Below are positions 27,392 through 35,314 of a stretch of 64,000 bases of DNA, in pieces; position 1 is the first letter of the stretch, and every line of letters starts with the position of its first letter. The position numbers and the translations under genes were made by a program. Under the pieces are notes generated by a model that saw only the letters and a program-made list of their open reading frames with translations, made no database searches and was not told the DNA's origin. The stretch is from Planctomycetota bacterium (lineage in GTDB: Bacteria > Planctomycetota > Phycisphaerae > UBA1845): NCBI GenBank assembly GCA_016208685.1, contig JACQXM010000005.1, positions 1 to 64,000 on the forward strand, read 5' to 3'.

Positions 27392-27778
27392 ATGATTGCG
27401 TCTCGTACTCACGAGGCGGCGGCGATTCTGCGTGAGATCGCTCGGCTGGTGGAACTGGCCGAGATGCACGGCGAGATCGAACCCGCCACCGGCAAGCGGA
27501 AGTGGACGCGTTTTGCCGAGGGCATGTTGCTTGACGTCACGTCCCGGCTGGCTCCCCCGGCGCCGGTTTGGCCGGTGGTCATGCACAATGTCTGTGAGCG
27601 CGGCTTCGCCTTCTGGCTCAAACGCCCCATGGACTTGAGGGCAGGTCTCTTCGTGCGCGAATTCTCGGCCGAGAACTCGCGACTTTGGTTAACGGTGTAC
27701 GTCACGCACTGCACGCGTGGCATCTGCGGCTTCCTGGTCGGCGTTGGGCTGGCCATCGCGCTTCCCGAGTCGAACTGA
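27392..27778 (+). CDS. Small PilZ-like protein
   Basis: The 128-residue product has a helical N-terminus followed by RKWTRFAEGMLLDVTSR and PVVMHNVCERGFAFWLKRPM and a beta-rich end (LWLTVYVTHCTRGICGFLVG). The pattern of an Arg-containing start, a central N-x-S/C-x-x-G-like turn and short strands resembles PilZ domains, which bind c-di-GMP, but the canonical RxxxR and DxSxxG motifs are not clean. I regard PilZ membership as likely but unproven. A purine-rich GGAAGGAGG precedes the ATG. It lies 92 bp after the vWA gene. Confidence 0.6.
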   Translation: MIASRTHEAAAILREIARLVELAEMHGEIEPATGKRKWTRFAEGMLLDVTSRLAPPAPVWPVVMHNVCERGFAFWLKRPMDLRAGLFVREFSAENSRLWLTVYVTHCTRGICGFLVGVGLAIALPESN

Positions 27779-27969
27779 CCGTACCGCGGGCCGGCCTAAG
27801 CCGGGACGTGGGTGCGGCGTTGCACGAGGCACGCCGAGGACGCCGACGCAACCAGCGCTCGCGCGGCCAGTTTCGCAGCTGCGAGCCCTTCGCTCGCCAG
27901 CAATCCGAGCCGCCCCCATCACTGGTTCGCCGCGCATCGAACCTATTCACGCACACGCCCGGATTCGAC

Positions 27970-27999
27970 TTGTCAAGTACCCCTCAAATCTGGTATGCT
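27970..27999 (+). promoter_or_regulatory. Promoter of the membrane protein at 28035
   Basis: TTGTCA (27970-27975), an 18-bp spacer and TATGCT (27994-27999) preceded by TGG, an extended -10 type. The expected transcript start is about 30 bp before the ATG at 28035. Confidence 0.5.
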
Positions 28000-28034
28000 A
28001 AGCAGCTACAATTGATCTTGGCGAGGGAATTCAC

Positions 28035-28694
28035 ATGATCGGCAACTTCGGACAAGGAGCGAATCCACCATCACCGGCAGCCGTTGCTGGCGGGGCTGGA
28101 GTCGTGCAGGCGGCGAGCGCGGAGGGAGGGGTTTCCGCCCCCATGTCCCGAACCCGTGTCCGTCTGTTGGCCGCTTACTTCCACGTTCAGGCGGTGTTGC
28201 TCACGGTGCTGCTCGTCGTGTTCTGGCCGGAGCGGATGTTGGACACGGCCGGGAAGGAGGCATGGTCCCAGGAGATTCCCCTATTCTTCTGGAGCCCGTT
28301 AACGATCGGGCACGAGCGGCGACTTCTCATCTTGGTCATGTTGGCCGCGGGCTGGGGCAGCTACGTCCACGCCGCGACCTCGTTCACGACGTATATCGGA
28401 AACCGTGCGGCGCGGGTGAGCTGGACGCTGTGGTACGTGCTCCGCACGCCTATCGGGGTCGGCCTGGCGTTGGTGGCCTACTTTGGGATTCGCGGCGGGC
28501 TGATCTCCGCCGGCGCTTCGGTGGATGCGCTCAGCCCATTCGGAGTGACCGGGATTGCCGGAGTCATGGGTATGTTCTCGAAACAGGCTGCGGACAAGCT
28601 CAAGGAGCTCTTCGACGTGTTCTTCCTGTCGAGCCCGGGTCGGGAGGTCCAGCGCCGTGATCGCGAGATGGAGGAGGCCGCCGCGACGCCGTGA
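28035..28694 (+). CDS. Membrane protein of unknown function
   Basis: The 219-residue product has a Gly/Ala-rich N-terminus without a signal peptide and three to four hydrophobic segments: YFHVQAVLLTVLLVVFW, LLILVMLAAGWGSYVHAATS, VLRTPIGVGLALVAYFGI and FGVTGIAGVMGMFSKQ. The soluble C-terminal end is KLKELFDVFFLSSPG with a charged tail. I recognise no family. A later in-frame ATG at 28143 would also leave the membrane part intact. It has its own promoter and is followed by a 255-bp gap before the peroxidase gene. Confidence 0.65.
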   Translation: MIGNFGQGANPPSPAAVAGGAGVVQAASAEGGVSAPMSRTRVRLLAAYFHVQAVLLTVLLVVFWPERMLDTAGKEAWSQEIPLFFWSPLTIGHERRLLILVMLAAGWGSYVHAATSFTTYIGNRAARVSWTLWYVLRTPIGVGLALVAYFGIRGGLISAGASVDALSPFGVTGIAGVMGMFSKQAADKLKELFDVFFLSSPGREVQRRDREMEEAAATP

Positions 28695-28802
28695 TCCTTG
28701 CCTGCAAGTCTGTGGGGCGCGATCCGTGTGGCGCCCGTGCGGTGCAAGTTCTCACCCCGTTTTGACATACTCGCTTGCCAGTCACAAGCGTGCGGCTCGT
28801 AG

Positions 28803-28831
28803 TTGACACCTGGATCGCGCGCGACCATACG
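28803..28831 (+). promoter_or_regulatory. Possible promoter of the peroxidase gene
   Basis: A perfect TTGACA (28803-28808) is followed after 17 bp by CATACG (28826-28831), a poor -10. A second TTGACA at 28762-28767 has no good partner. Confidence 0.3.
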
Positions 28832-28949
28832 GGTCCGGCGGTTGATGCGGCGGCGGATGTCGGTAGACTTCGCCGGCGGTTTTGCGGGCGTCGGTTGCGG
28901 TGCGAACCGCCCGGTGTGGATTCCGACCAGGTTCAAAGGGAGATGGACG

Positions 28950-29537
28950 ATGGCGACGAGGTTGCTGCCGCTTGCGGCAGCGGGAGCGATGGCGATGGTG
29001 TGTTCATGGGCTCACGGCGCTGAGCCCCCGGCGGGCGGCGCGTCGATCTACGACTTCACGGTCAAGAGCATCGACGGTCAGGATGTCCCACTGGCGAAGT
29101 ACAAGGGCGACGTGCTGCTCATCGTCAACGTCGCCAGTCGGTGAGGGTTCACCAACAAGACCTACTCCGGTCTGGAGTCGCTGTACAACAAATACAAAGA
29201 CCAGGGCCTGCGCGTGCTCGCCTTTCCGGCGAACAACTTCGGCGGCCAGGAGCCCGGATCGAACAGCGAGATCAAGGAGTTCTGCCGGTCGAACCAGAAG
29301 GTGACCGTCGACCTGTTCGCCAAGCTCTCCGTCGAAGGCGCGGACCAAGCTCCTCTCTACAAGTACCTTACGGGCCATCCCAACACGGATATCGCGGGCA
29401 AGGTGGAATGGAACTTCCAGAAGTACCTCGTCGGGCGCGACGGAACCGTGCTGGCGAAGTTCGGGACGCGTACGCTGCCGGAGGACCCCAAGGTCATCAC
29501 CGAGGTGGAGAAGGCGCTGGCGGCCCCGAAGAAGTAG
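28950..29537 (+). CDS. Exported glutathione peroxidase with in-frame UGA (probable selenoprotein)
   Basis: The frame from ATG 28950 to TAG 29537 is interrupted only by TGA 29142-29144, codon 65. Family homology runs unbroken across it: LLIVNVASR-[UGA][14 protein letters not shown] aligns with the glutathione peroxidase motif NVASxCGFT, where the first Cys or Sec is the catalytic residue. The other catalytic residues are present: Gln100 in FGGQEPG, and Trp154 and Asn155 in VEWNF. The Cys found in the usual FPCNQFG motif is Ala94. The first ~26 residues ([20 protein letters not shown], then AHGAE) look like a signal peptide, so export is predicted. A SECIS-like hairpin follows the UGA. Selenocysteine insertion is inferred; a nonsense mutation is the alternative. 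Reduces hydroperoxides at the expense of thiols, by family. Confidence 0.8.
29164..29178 (+). promoter_or_regulatory. Bacterial SECIS-like hairpin
   Basis: ACTCC-GGTCT-GGAGT forms a perfect 5-bp stem with a GGTCT loop, beginning 19 nt after the UGA. Bacterial SECIS elements place an apical loop with conserved G residues about 16-37 nt downstream of the UGA. As I recall it, the E. coli fdhF element carries the same GGUC core. The lower stem is weak. The hairpin lies inside the coding frame, as bacterial SECIS elements do. Confidence 0.65.
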
Positions 29538-29654
29538 CGCGGTTTGCCCCGCGCGGCCAACGTGCCGATGGTCGAACGCCGATGGTTGTTCGACCATCGA
29601 TCGGCAAACCGGCTGCCCGATCGCTGACGCAGCCTGCGGTTCGGGCCGCGTAAT

Positions 29655-29674
29655 GACCGGCTGGAAAGCCGGTC
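29655..29674. repeat. Intergenic palindrome (GACCGGCT-GGAA-AGCCGGTC)
   Basis: Perfect 8-bp arms around GGAA in the 216-bp gap between two convergent genes. It resembles the other intergenic palindromes at 21790, 45204, 49448 and 49517 in arm length and in having a TTCA/TGAA/GGAA-type centre. Confidence 0.7.
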
Positions 29675-29753
29675 CCACAGCGCCACGCCGGGGCCACCGT
29701 CGGGAGCGCGGCTTTCCTTGCGAGCCGACCGCCGCGAATCTGCAAGGGCGAGG

Positions 29754-30299
29754 CTATGTCAGCCGCGCGACGAGCGCTTTCAGGAACCCCTGCACCAGTG
29801 CCGGCGGGACGTTGGCGAACGTCGGCGGCATTTCATCGAGCATGAGCCCCTCGACGTAGTCTTTTCCCCGCGTTCCTGTCTTGCGCAGCCGCCCGGCCGC
29901 CGCCTCCGCGGCGTCGAGCTTCGAGTCGCGCATCGCCAGAACGAATCTCTCGACTTCTTCCGCGAGGTCGATGACCTGGCCCGGTGCATCCTCGGTGCCG
30001 CGCCGCGGCGCGCCGCCGGCGGCAGCGGCCTTGCCGCGGCCGGCCGGTTCCGCCCCACCGGGTGTGTCGGTCAGTTTGTCAATCACGGCGCTGAACCGGA
30101 CCGCCTCCCGTCGCTCCTCGGCGGCCCGCCGTTCCTCGTCCTCGTCGAGCGGCGCCAGCGGGATTACCCCATCGTCCTCGGGCGGCATGGGAACATAAAC
30201 GCTCTCCATGCAGTAGGGGCACTTGCCGTGCTTTCCGCCGGCGCTCTCCGGCGCTCGAATGAGTTTTCCGCATTTGGCGCAATGCAGCTCGATCGGCAT
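29754..30299 (-). CDS. Zinc-ribbon protein of unknown function
   Basis: The 181-residue product starts with a four-Cys zinc ribbon (CAKC at ~8-11, CPYC at ~27-30) embedded in IELHCAKCGKLIRAPESAGG and GKHGKCPYCMESVYVP. A Pro/Asp-rich acidic segment (MPPEDDGVIPLAPLDEDEE), a charged helix and an Ala-rich helical C-terminus with VIDLAEEVERFVLAMRDSKL follow. No enzyme motif is visible; the ribbon suggests binding to nucleic acid or protein. It lies 15 bp downstream of der on the same strand, so it is probably co-transcribed with it. Confidence 0.75.
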   Translation of the reverse strand: MPIELHCAKCGKLIRAPESAGGKHGKCPYCMESVYVPMPPEDDGVIPLAPLDEDEERRAAEERREAVRFSAVIDKLTDTPGGAEPAGRGKAAAAGGAPRRGTEDAPGQVIDLAEEVERFVLAMRDSKLDAAEAAAGRLRKTGTRGKDYVEGLMLDEMPPTFANVPPALVQGFLKALVARLT

Positions 30300-30313
30300 A
30301 TCTCACCCCGAAC

Positions 30314-31663
30314 TCAGTGTTCCGCCCGCGTCGCGTCGAACGACGCACGCGCCCGACGCGCCCGCCACAATAATCGTATCGGGATCTCGCCATAGGGCAA
30401 ACGCTCGCGGAAGCGGTTGAGCACGAACCGGCGGTAGTCTTCCGTGACCAGGTCTGGAGCATTCACAAAGACGACGATGGTGGGCGGCTCGGTAGCGATT
30501 TGCGTGGCGTAGAAGAGCTTGGGGGCCCTGCGCCCCCGCCGGGCGCGCGGGGCATGGACCGCCAACGCCTCTTGCAGCATCTGGTTGAGCGGTCCGGTGC
30601 CGACGCGGATACGCGACTGTTTGGAGAGTCCCGCGGCGAGATCGATGGTGGCGTCGATATTCCGGCCGGCGATCGCCGAGGTGAACGCCACCGGGGCGTA
30701 GTCGATTTCGGGCAGCATCTTGTCCAGATACTCACCGTAATCGTCCGATCCCGCCCGGCCGATCGCCTGGTCCCATTTGTTTACGACGATGACGCAGGGC
30801 TTGGCCTCGTCCGCGATCACCTTCGCTAAGCGCTTGTCCACCTGCCCCACCGGTTCGGTGGAGTCGATGAGCAGCAGGACCACGTCGGCGCGGTGGATGG
30901 ACTGCGTGGCCCGCGAGTAGGCGTAGAACTCCACGTCATCGGCGATTTTGCTCTTCTTGCGTACCCCGGCGGTGTCGATGGCCACCAGCACCCGGCCGTC
31001 CTTCTCGAAGCGCACGTCGATGCTGTCGCGGGTGGTGCCGGGGATCTCGCTGACGATGACCCGCTCTTCGCCGGCCAGGGCGTTAATGAAGGTGCTCTTG
31101 CCCGCGTTGCGCTTACCCACCAGGGCGATCTTCATGGCGGGGTCGGCCGGCACCTGGGAGCCGACGCGCGACACCGTTTCTTTGATGAGTTCCAGCAGTT
31201 CGCGCCGCCCGGTGCCGTTCGCGGCGCTTACCGGCAGCGGTTCGCCGTAACCGAGCTTGAGAAACTCGCCGGTGCCGGCGGCGAGGTGCGGTTCATCGAC
31301 TTTGTTGGCGACCAGCCGTACCCGATCGGAGTGCCGCTTGAGCATGTCCGCCGTGCTGCGGTCCAGCGGCGTGAGCCCCTCCCGCGCGTCGACCAGGAAG
31401 AGGATGAGGGCCGCCTGCTCCACGGCGTAACGGATTTGCCGCTCCACGTGCTCGCCCAGATCGTCGCGGTCGACGATGCCGTGGCCGCCGGTGTCTACGA
31501 GTTCGAAGTAAAGGTCGTCCACGTCGCAGATGGTGCTCACCCGGTCCCGCGTGACGCCCGGGGTGGGATCCACGATGCTCATGCGCGTGCGCGCAAGGGT
31601 GTTGAACAGGCTGCTCTTGCCCACGTTCGGCCGGCCGACGATGGCGATGACAGGTAGTGGCAT
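30314..31663 (-). CDS. der: Ribosome-associated GTPase Der (EngA)
   Basis: An essential double-GTPase of 50S ribosomal subunit assembly. From ATG 31663 the 449-residue product has the first G domain (GRPNVGKSSLF, DPTPGVTRDR, DTGG, NKVD) and the second (GKRNAGKSTFINAL, SEIPGTTRDSIDV, DTAG, NKWD), followed by the C-terminal KH-like domain (PKLFYATQIATEPPTIVVFV and FRERLPYGEIPIRLLWRAR). Length fits the family. An in-frame start at 31750 only adds a sequence unlike Der. The zinc-ribbon gene follows at 15 bp. A 7-bp tandem repeat lies upstream at 31756. Confidence 0.96.
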   Translation of the reverse strand: MPLPVIAIVGRPNVGKSSLFNTLARTRMSIVDPTPGVTRDRVSTICDVDDLYFELVDTGGHGIVDRDDLGEHVERQIRYAVEQAALILFLVDAREGLTPLDRSTADMLKRHSDRVRLVANKVDEPHLAAGTGEFLKLGYGEPLPVSAANGTGRRELLELIKETVSRVGSQVPADPAMKIALVGKRNAGKSTFINALAGEERVIVSEIPGTTRDSIDVRFEKDGRVLVAIDTAGVRKKSKIADDVEFYAYSRATQSIHRADVVLLLIDSTEPVGQVDKRLAKVIADEAKPCVIVVNKWDQAIGRAGSDDYGEYLDKMLPEIDYAPVAFTSAIAGRNIDATIDLAAGLSKQSRIRVGTGPLNQMLQEALAVHAPRARRGRRAPKLFYATQIATEPPTIVVFVNAPDLVTEDYRRFVLNRFRERLPYGEIPIRLLWRARRARASFDATRAEH

Positions 31664-31755
31664 AGAACCTTGTACGGTTGCTTCCCTGGACTCAGCGTTC
31701 CATGGAGCGTGGGCAAAACACCGATGCCCCGAACCGAAGCGGTAGGGCACGCAGC

Positions 31756-31790
31756 GAATTGCGAATTGAGAATTCAGAATTCAGAATTCG
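31756..31790. repeat. Five tandem heptanucleotide repeats
   Basis: GAATTGC, GAATTGA, GAATTCA, GAATTCA, GAATTCG in a row, exact in period (7 bp), in the gap between the P5C dehydrogenase stop and the der start (about 93 bp upstream of der). It is strikingly AT-rich against the surrounding sequence. Confidence 0.85.
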
Positions 31791-31858
31791 CCAGTTGGGG
31801 GCCGATGACGGTTCGCGCGGGCCATCGCCGTCGGCACCCACCGACGCACGGTGTCCCC

Positions 31859-33409
31859 CTACCACCTTTCACAAATGCTCTTCGCCTGGAGGAAGAGCTG
31901 CAGATAATCCCTCCCGCCCGCCTTGGAGTCGGTGCCGGACATGTTGAACCCGCCGAAGGGCTGCACGTCCACCAGCGCCCCGGTGCACTTGCGGTTCAAG
32001 TACAGGTTGCCCACGTGGAACTCGTGCCGCGCCCGTTCCAGCCGCATGCGGTCGCGAGAGAAACACGCCCCCGTCAGCCCATACTGGGTTCCGTTGGCGA
32101 TGCGTAGGCCCTCGTCAAAGTCCTTGCACGCGATCACGGCCAGCACCGGGCCGAAGATCTCCTCCTGGGCGATCCGCGCGTCCGGCGACACACCTTCGAT
32201 GATCGTCGGCGGGATGAAGTGCCCTTTTGCGGGCACCTTTCCCTCGCCCAGCACCAGTCGCCCCTCCCCCCTGCCGACCTTGACGTACTCGTTGATTTTG
32301 TTGTAGGCGGGTTGGTCGATGACCGCGCCCAGGTAGAAGTTGTCGGGCGCCGTCGTGTCTCCGATGGTCAGCTCGCGCGAGCGCGCTACCACGCGTTCGA
32401 GCAACTCGCGATAGACCGCCTGGTGCGCGATGAGCCGGCTGCATGCCGAGCACTTCTGGCCCTGGAAGCCGAAGGCCGACATCACCACCGCCTCCGCCGC
32501 CGCCGGCACGTCCGCCGTCTCGTCCACAAGGATGCAGTCCTTGCCGCCCATTTCCAGCACCGTGCGCTTGAGCCAGATCTGCTCCTTCTGCACCCTGGAC
32601 GCTTTCTCGAAGATGCCGATTCCCACCTCGCGCGAGCCGGTGAAGGAGATGAACCGTGTCAGCGGGTGGCACACCATAGTGTCTCCGACGCTGCTTCCCG
32701 GCCCGGGAACGAAGTTCAGCACGTTTTTCGGCAGCCCCGCTTCGTGCAGAATCTCCACCAGCTTGGCGGCGATTACGGGCGAGGCGCTGGCGGGTTTCAG
32801 GCACACCGTGTTGCCCGTAACCAGGGCGGCCGTGGTCATGCCGGCGCAAATGGCCAGCGGGAAGTTCCAGGGCGGGATCACCACGCCGACACCCAGCGGA
32901 ACGTAGCGCACCTCGTTCTCTTCCCCGGGAAAGGGCGTCGTAGGATGGGCTCCGCCCAGGCGCATCATCTCCCGGGCGTAGAACTCCAGAAAGTCGATCG
33001 CCTCGCAGGCGTCGGCGTAGGCCTCGATCCAGCTCTTGCTTTCCTCGTAGCACATCCACGCCGACAGCTCGTAGAGGCGGCGGCGCATGATGGCCGCGGC
33101 CTTGATGAGCACGCGGGCGCGGACGTCGGGTTCGACACGGCTCCAGGTCTTGAACGCTTCGGCCGCCTGGCGGACGGCACGATCCGCAATGTCGGCGTTG
33201 GCCTTGCACATGACACCGACGACGCGGTCCGGATCGGCCGGCGAGGTGGAGGCAAATGTCTCCTTGGTGGTCACCGCTTCTCCGCCGATCCAGAGGGGAT
33301 AGGTGCGACCGAGTTGCTCGCCCACGAGCTTGAGCGCCGCGAGCATCCGGTGGCGCGGGTCCGGCTGGTTGAAGTCCACGTAGGGCTCGGGCGAATACGG
33401 GGGCAACAT
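31859..33409 (-). CDS. L-glutamate gamma-semialdehyde dehydrogenase (1-pyrroline-5-carboxylate dehydrogenase)
   Basis: NAD-dependent aldehyde dehydrogenase of proline breakdown, giving glutamate. From ATG 33409 the product has 516 residues, typical of the single-domain RocA/PruA group. Visible features are the NAD-binding part (PLGVGVVIPPWNFPLAICAG, FVPGPGSSVGD, FTGSREVG), the catalytic Glu (VLEMGGKD) and the catalytic Cys region (FGFQGQKCSACSR), with the ending FGGFNMSGTDSKAGG typical of P5C dehydrogenases. The track of sequence upstream to 33625 is open but not homologous. No proline dehydrogenase gene is adjacent. Confidence 0.92.
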   Translation of the reverse strand: MLPPYSPEPYVDFNQPDPRHRMLAALKLVGEQLGRTYPLWIGGEAVTTKETFASTSPADPDRVVGVMCKANADIADRAVRQAAEAFKTWSRVEPDVRARVLIKAAAIMRRRLYELSAWMCYEESKSWIEAYADACEAIDFLEFYAREMMRLGGAHPTTPFPGEENEVRYVPLGVGVVIPPWNFPLAICAGMTTAALVTGNTVCLKPASASPVIAAKLVEILHEAGLPKNVLNFVPGPGSSVGDTMVCHPLTRFISFTGSREVGIGIFEKASRVQKEQIWLKRTVLEMGGKDCILVDETADVPAAAEAVVMSAFGFQGQKCSACSRLIAHQAVYRELLERVVARSRELTIGDTTAPDNFYLGAVIDQPAYNKINEYVKVGRGEGRLVLGEGKVPAKGHFIPPTIIEGVSPDARIAQEEIFGPVLAVIACKDFDEGLRIANGTQYGLTGACFSRDRMRLERARHEFHVGNLYLNRKCTGALVDVQPFGGFNMSGTDSKAGGRDYLQLFLQAKSICERW

Positions 33410-33795
33410 CGCGCGTCTCCATCGAAAGGCAGCCAGGCACCGCGACGTTCCCCGTCCGGCCCGGTGCGCGTCACGCAGGTCCTGGGCAGAATCATACTCG
33501 TTGCGCGGGGTCCCCACCATTGAGCGGCCCGCGCTCCGCAGCCGCTCCGTGATGCCGAGGGAGTCGTCGATGGCCGTTTCGCTGGGCTTTGTTGAACCCG
33601 ACTTCGTCACACGGGGCGTCCCCATCCAACGCTATGATCTAAAACTGCTGCTAATCGCCCATTGACGAAGATTCAGCATAAGTGATAGCATCACGTGTGC
33701 GTCGCCACTTGGCGCGCCATTCTGGTACACAATTGCAGGAACAGTGCACTGTGCGGCGGAAGCCGATGTCCCTCAGCGGCTCGAAAGGAGCGACG

Positions 33796-35163
33796 ATGCT
33801 AGTTCTCATCAGCGACCTTCACCTCACGGATGGAACTTCGGGCGAGACGATCAAGGCCGGTGCGTTCAAGCTATTCCGCGAGCGCATCCGTGATCTCGCC
33901 TACGACGCCTCGTGGCGACGCGATGGGAAATACCGGCCGGTTGGGACGGTCAACCTCCTCCTGCTCGGGGACATTCTGGACGTGATCCGCTCCACGCAGT
34001 GGCTCGCGGACGGGGCCACGCGGCCCTGGACCAGGACCGACAAGCCTGCGTTCGCGGAGAAGGTGGCGGCCATCACCGACGGTATACTGAAGGCTAACGC
34101 CGAGAGCCTGGCCGTACTCAAGGGGCTTCAGGACCCGGCGGTGATGACCATCCCGGACGCCGGTGCCGACGGCAAACCCAAGGTCGTGGGGCGCGATCCC
34201 GCCGCCGCGGGGCGAGTGCCCGTAGCCGTCAAAGTGCATTACCTCGTCGGCAACCACGACTGGTTCTATCACCTGCCAGGCGCCAAGTTCGACGCCATTC
34301 GTCGTTCCATCGTCGATGCGATCGGCCTTTGCCATCCGGCGAACGAGCCGTTCCCGCACGATCCCGCCGAATCGGCGGCGATCAGCAAACTCTACGCCGG
34401 GCATCGCGTGTTCGCGCGACACGGCGACATCTACGACCCGTTCAATTACGAGGACAATCGCGACGCATCGTCGCTCGGCGACGCCATCGTCGTTGAGCTG
34501 TTGAACCGGTTCCCGAAGGCGGTGCACGACAGTCTGGGCGACGATCTTTCGGCCGCCTGCAGCGACGGCCTGCGCGAGATCGATAACGTTCGCCCGCTGC
34601 TGCTGATTCCCACCTGGCTCGCGGGGCTGCTGCATCGTCACTGCGCCGATTCCCGGCAGGCCGGTGAGATCAAACGCATCTGGGACGGCCTGGTGGATGA
34701 ATTCGTGGAGAACGCGTTCGTCAGGGAGCACGACCGGCGCTTCTGGCCGGACCTGGTGGACGAGCTCCAGGCCGGGCTCAAGCTCTCGAAGGGCATTTCG
34801 ATGGGTGGGCTGGGCCGGCTGATGAGCTGGTGGAATGAGCGAACCGGCAGCAAGGCCAAGTCCTACTCACGGTATGCGTTGACCGAACGGGCCTTCAAGA
34901 ACCGCAGCGCCCGCTACATCGTGTATGGGCATACCCACCATCATGAAATCGTGCCCCTGGATTCGTCCGTGGATGCCCGGGGCGTCTTCAATCAGATGTA
35001 TCTGAACTCCGGCACCTGGCGCCGGGTTCACGAGCTGGCGGCCGTTCATCCTGAAGAGCAGGAGTTCCTCGACCACTACGTGATGACCTATTTCACTTTC
35101 TTCGACGGCGACGAGCGCGGAGGGCAGGGGTTCGAATCCTGGTCTGGGGCGTTGGGGATGTAA
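33796..35163 (+). CDS. Calcineurin-like metallophosphoesterase
   Basis: From ATG 33796, preceded by a good ribosome site (AAAGGAG, 33784-33790), the product has 455 residues. Metal-binding motifs in order are ISDLHLTDG (near residue 5), LLLGDILDV (~55), YLVGNHDWFYHL (~150) and VYGHTHHHEIVPL (~375), the pattern of class-3 metallophosphoesterases. A large helical insertion sits between the third and fourth motif (LLNRFPKAVHDSLGDDLSAA and following), which is longer than in small family members. There is no signal peptide. The substrate cannot be told from sequence. Confidence 0.85.
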   Translation: MLVLISDLHLTDGTSGETIKAGAFKLFRERIRDLAYDASWRRDGKYRPVGTVNLLLLGDILDVIRSTQWLADGATRPWTRTDKPAFAEKVAAITDGILKANAESLAVLKGLQDPAVMTIPDAGADGKPKVVGRDPAAAGRVPVAVKVHYLVGNHDWFYHLPGAKFDAIRRSIVDAIGLCHPANEPFPHDPAESAAISKLYAGHRVFARHGDIYDPFNYEDNRDASSLGDAIVVELLNRFPKAVHDSLGDDLSAACSDGLREIDNVRPLLLIPTWLAGLLHRHCADSRQAGEIKRIWDGLVDEFVENAFVREHDRRFWPDLVDELQAGLKLSKGISMGGLGRLMSWWNERTGSKAKSYSRYALTERAFKNRSARYIVYGHTHHHEIVPLDSSVDARGVFNQMYLNSGTWRRVHELAAVHPEEQEFLDHYVMTYFTFFDGDERGGQGFESWSGALGM

Positions 35164-35314
35164 AGTCGCGGGCTGCAGGAGCCGGGATCGCACTTCGCGC
35201 CCGCGGTCTTGCGTTGCGGCGGCGGGCGTGGTCGGATGCGGCGGGGCGTCCGGTCGGTCGCGGCCGGACGCCTCGTCCGCGAACGACGGAACGAGGCGAG
35301 GGACCGCCCGCTTG

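Noticed and set aside
28803-29144. A separate 113-residue gene ending at TGA 29144 and a second gene starting at 29214
   Set aside because: Both halves align in order to one glutathione peroxidase, so they are one gene with an internal UGA.
35125-35160. A TTCGAATCC-containing stretch resembling a tRNA T-arm
   Set aside because: The T-stem does not pair properly, there is no acceptor or anticodon arm, and it is inside the last codons of the metallophosphoesterase gene.
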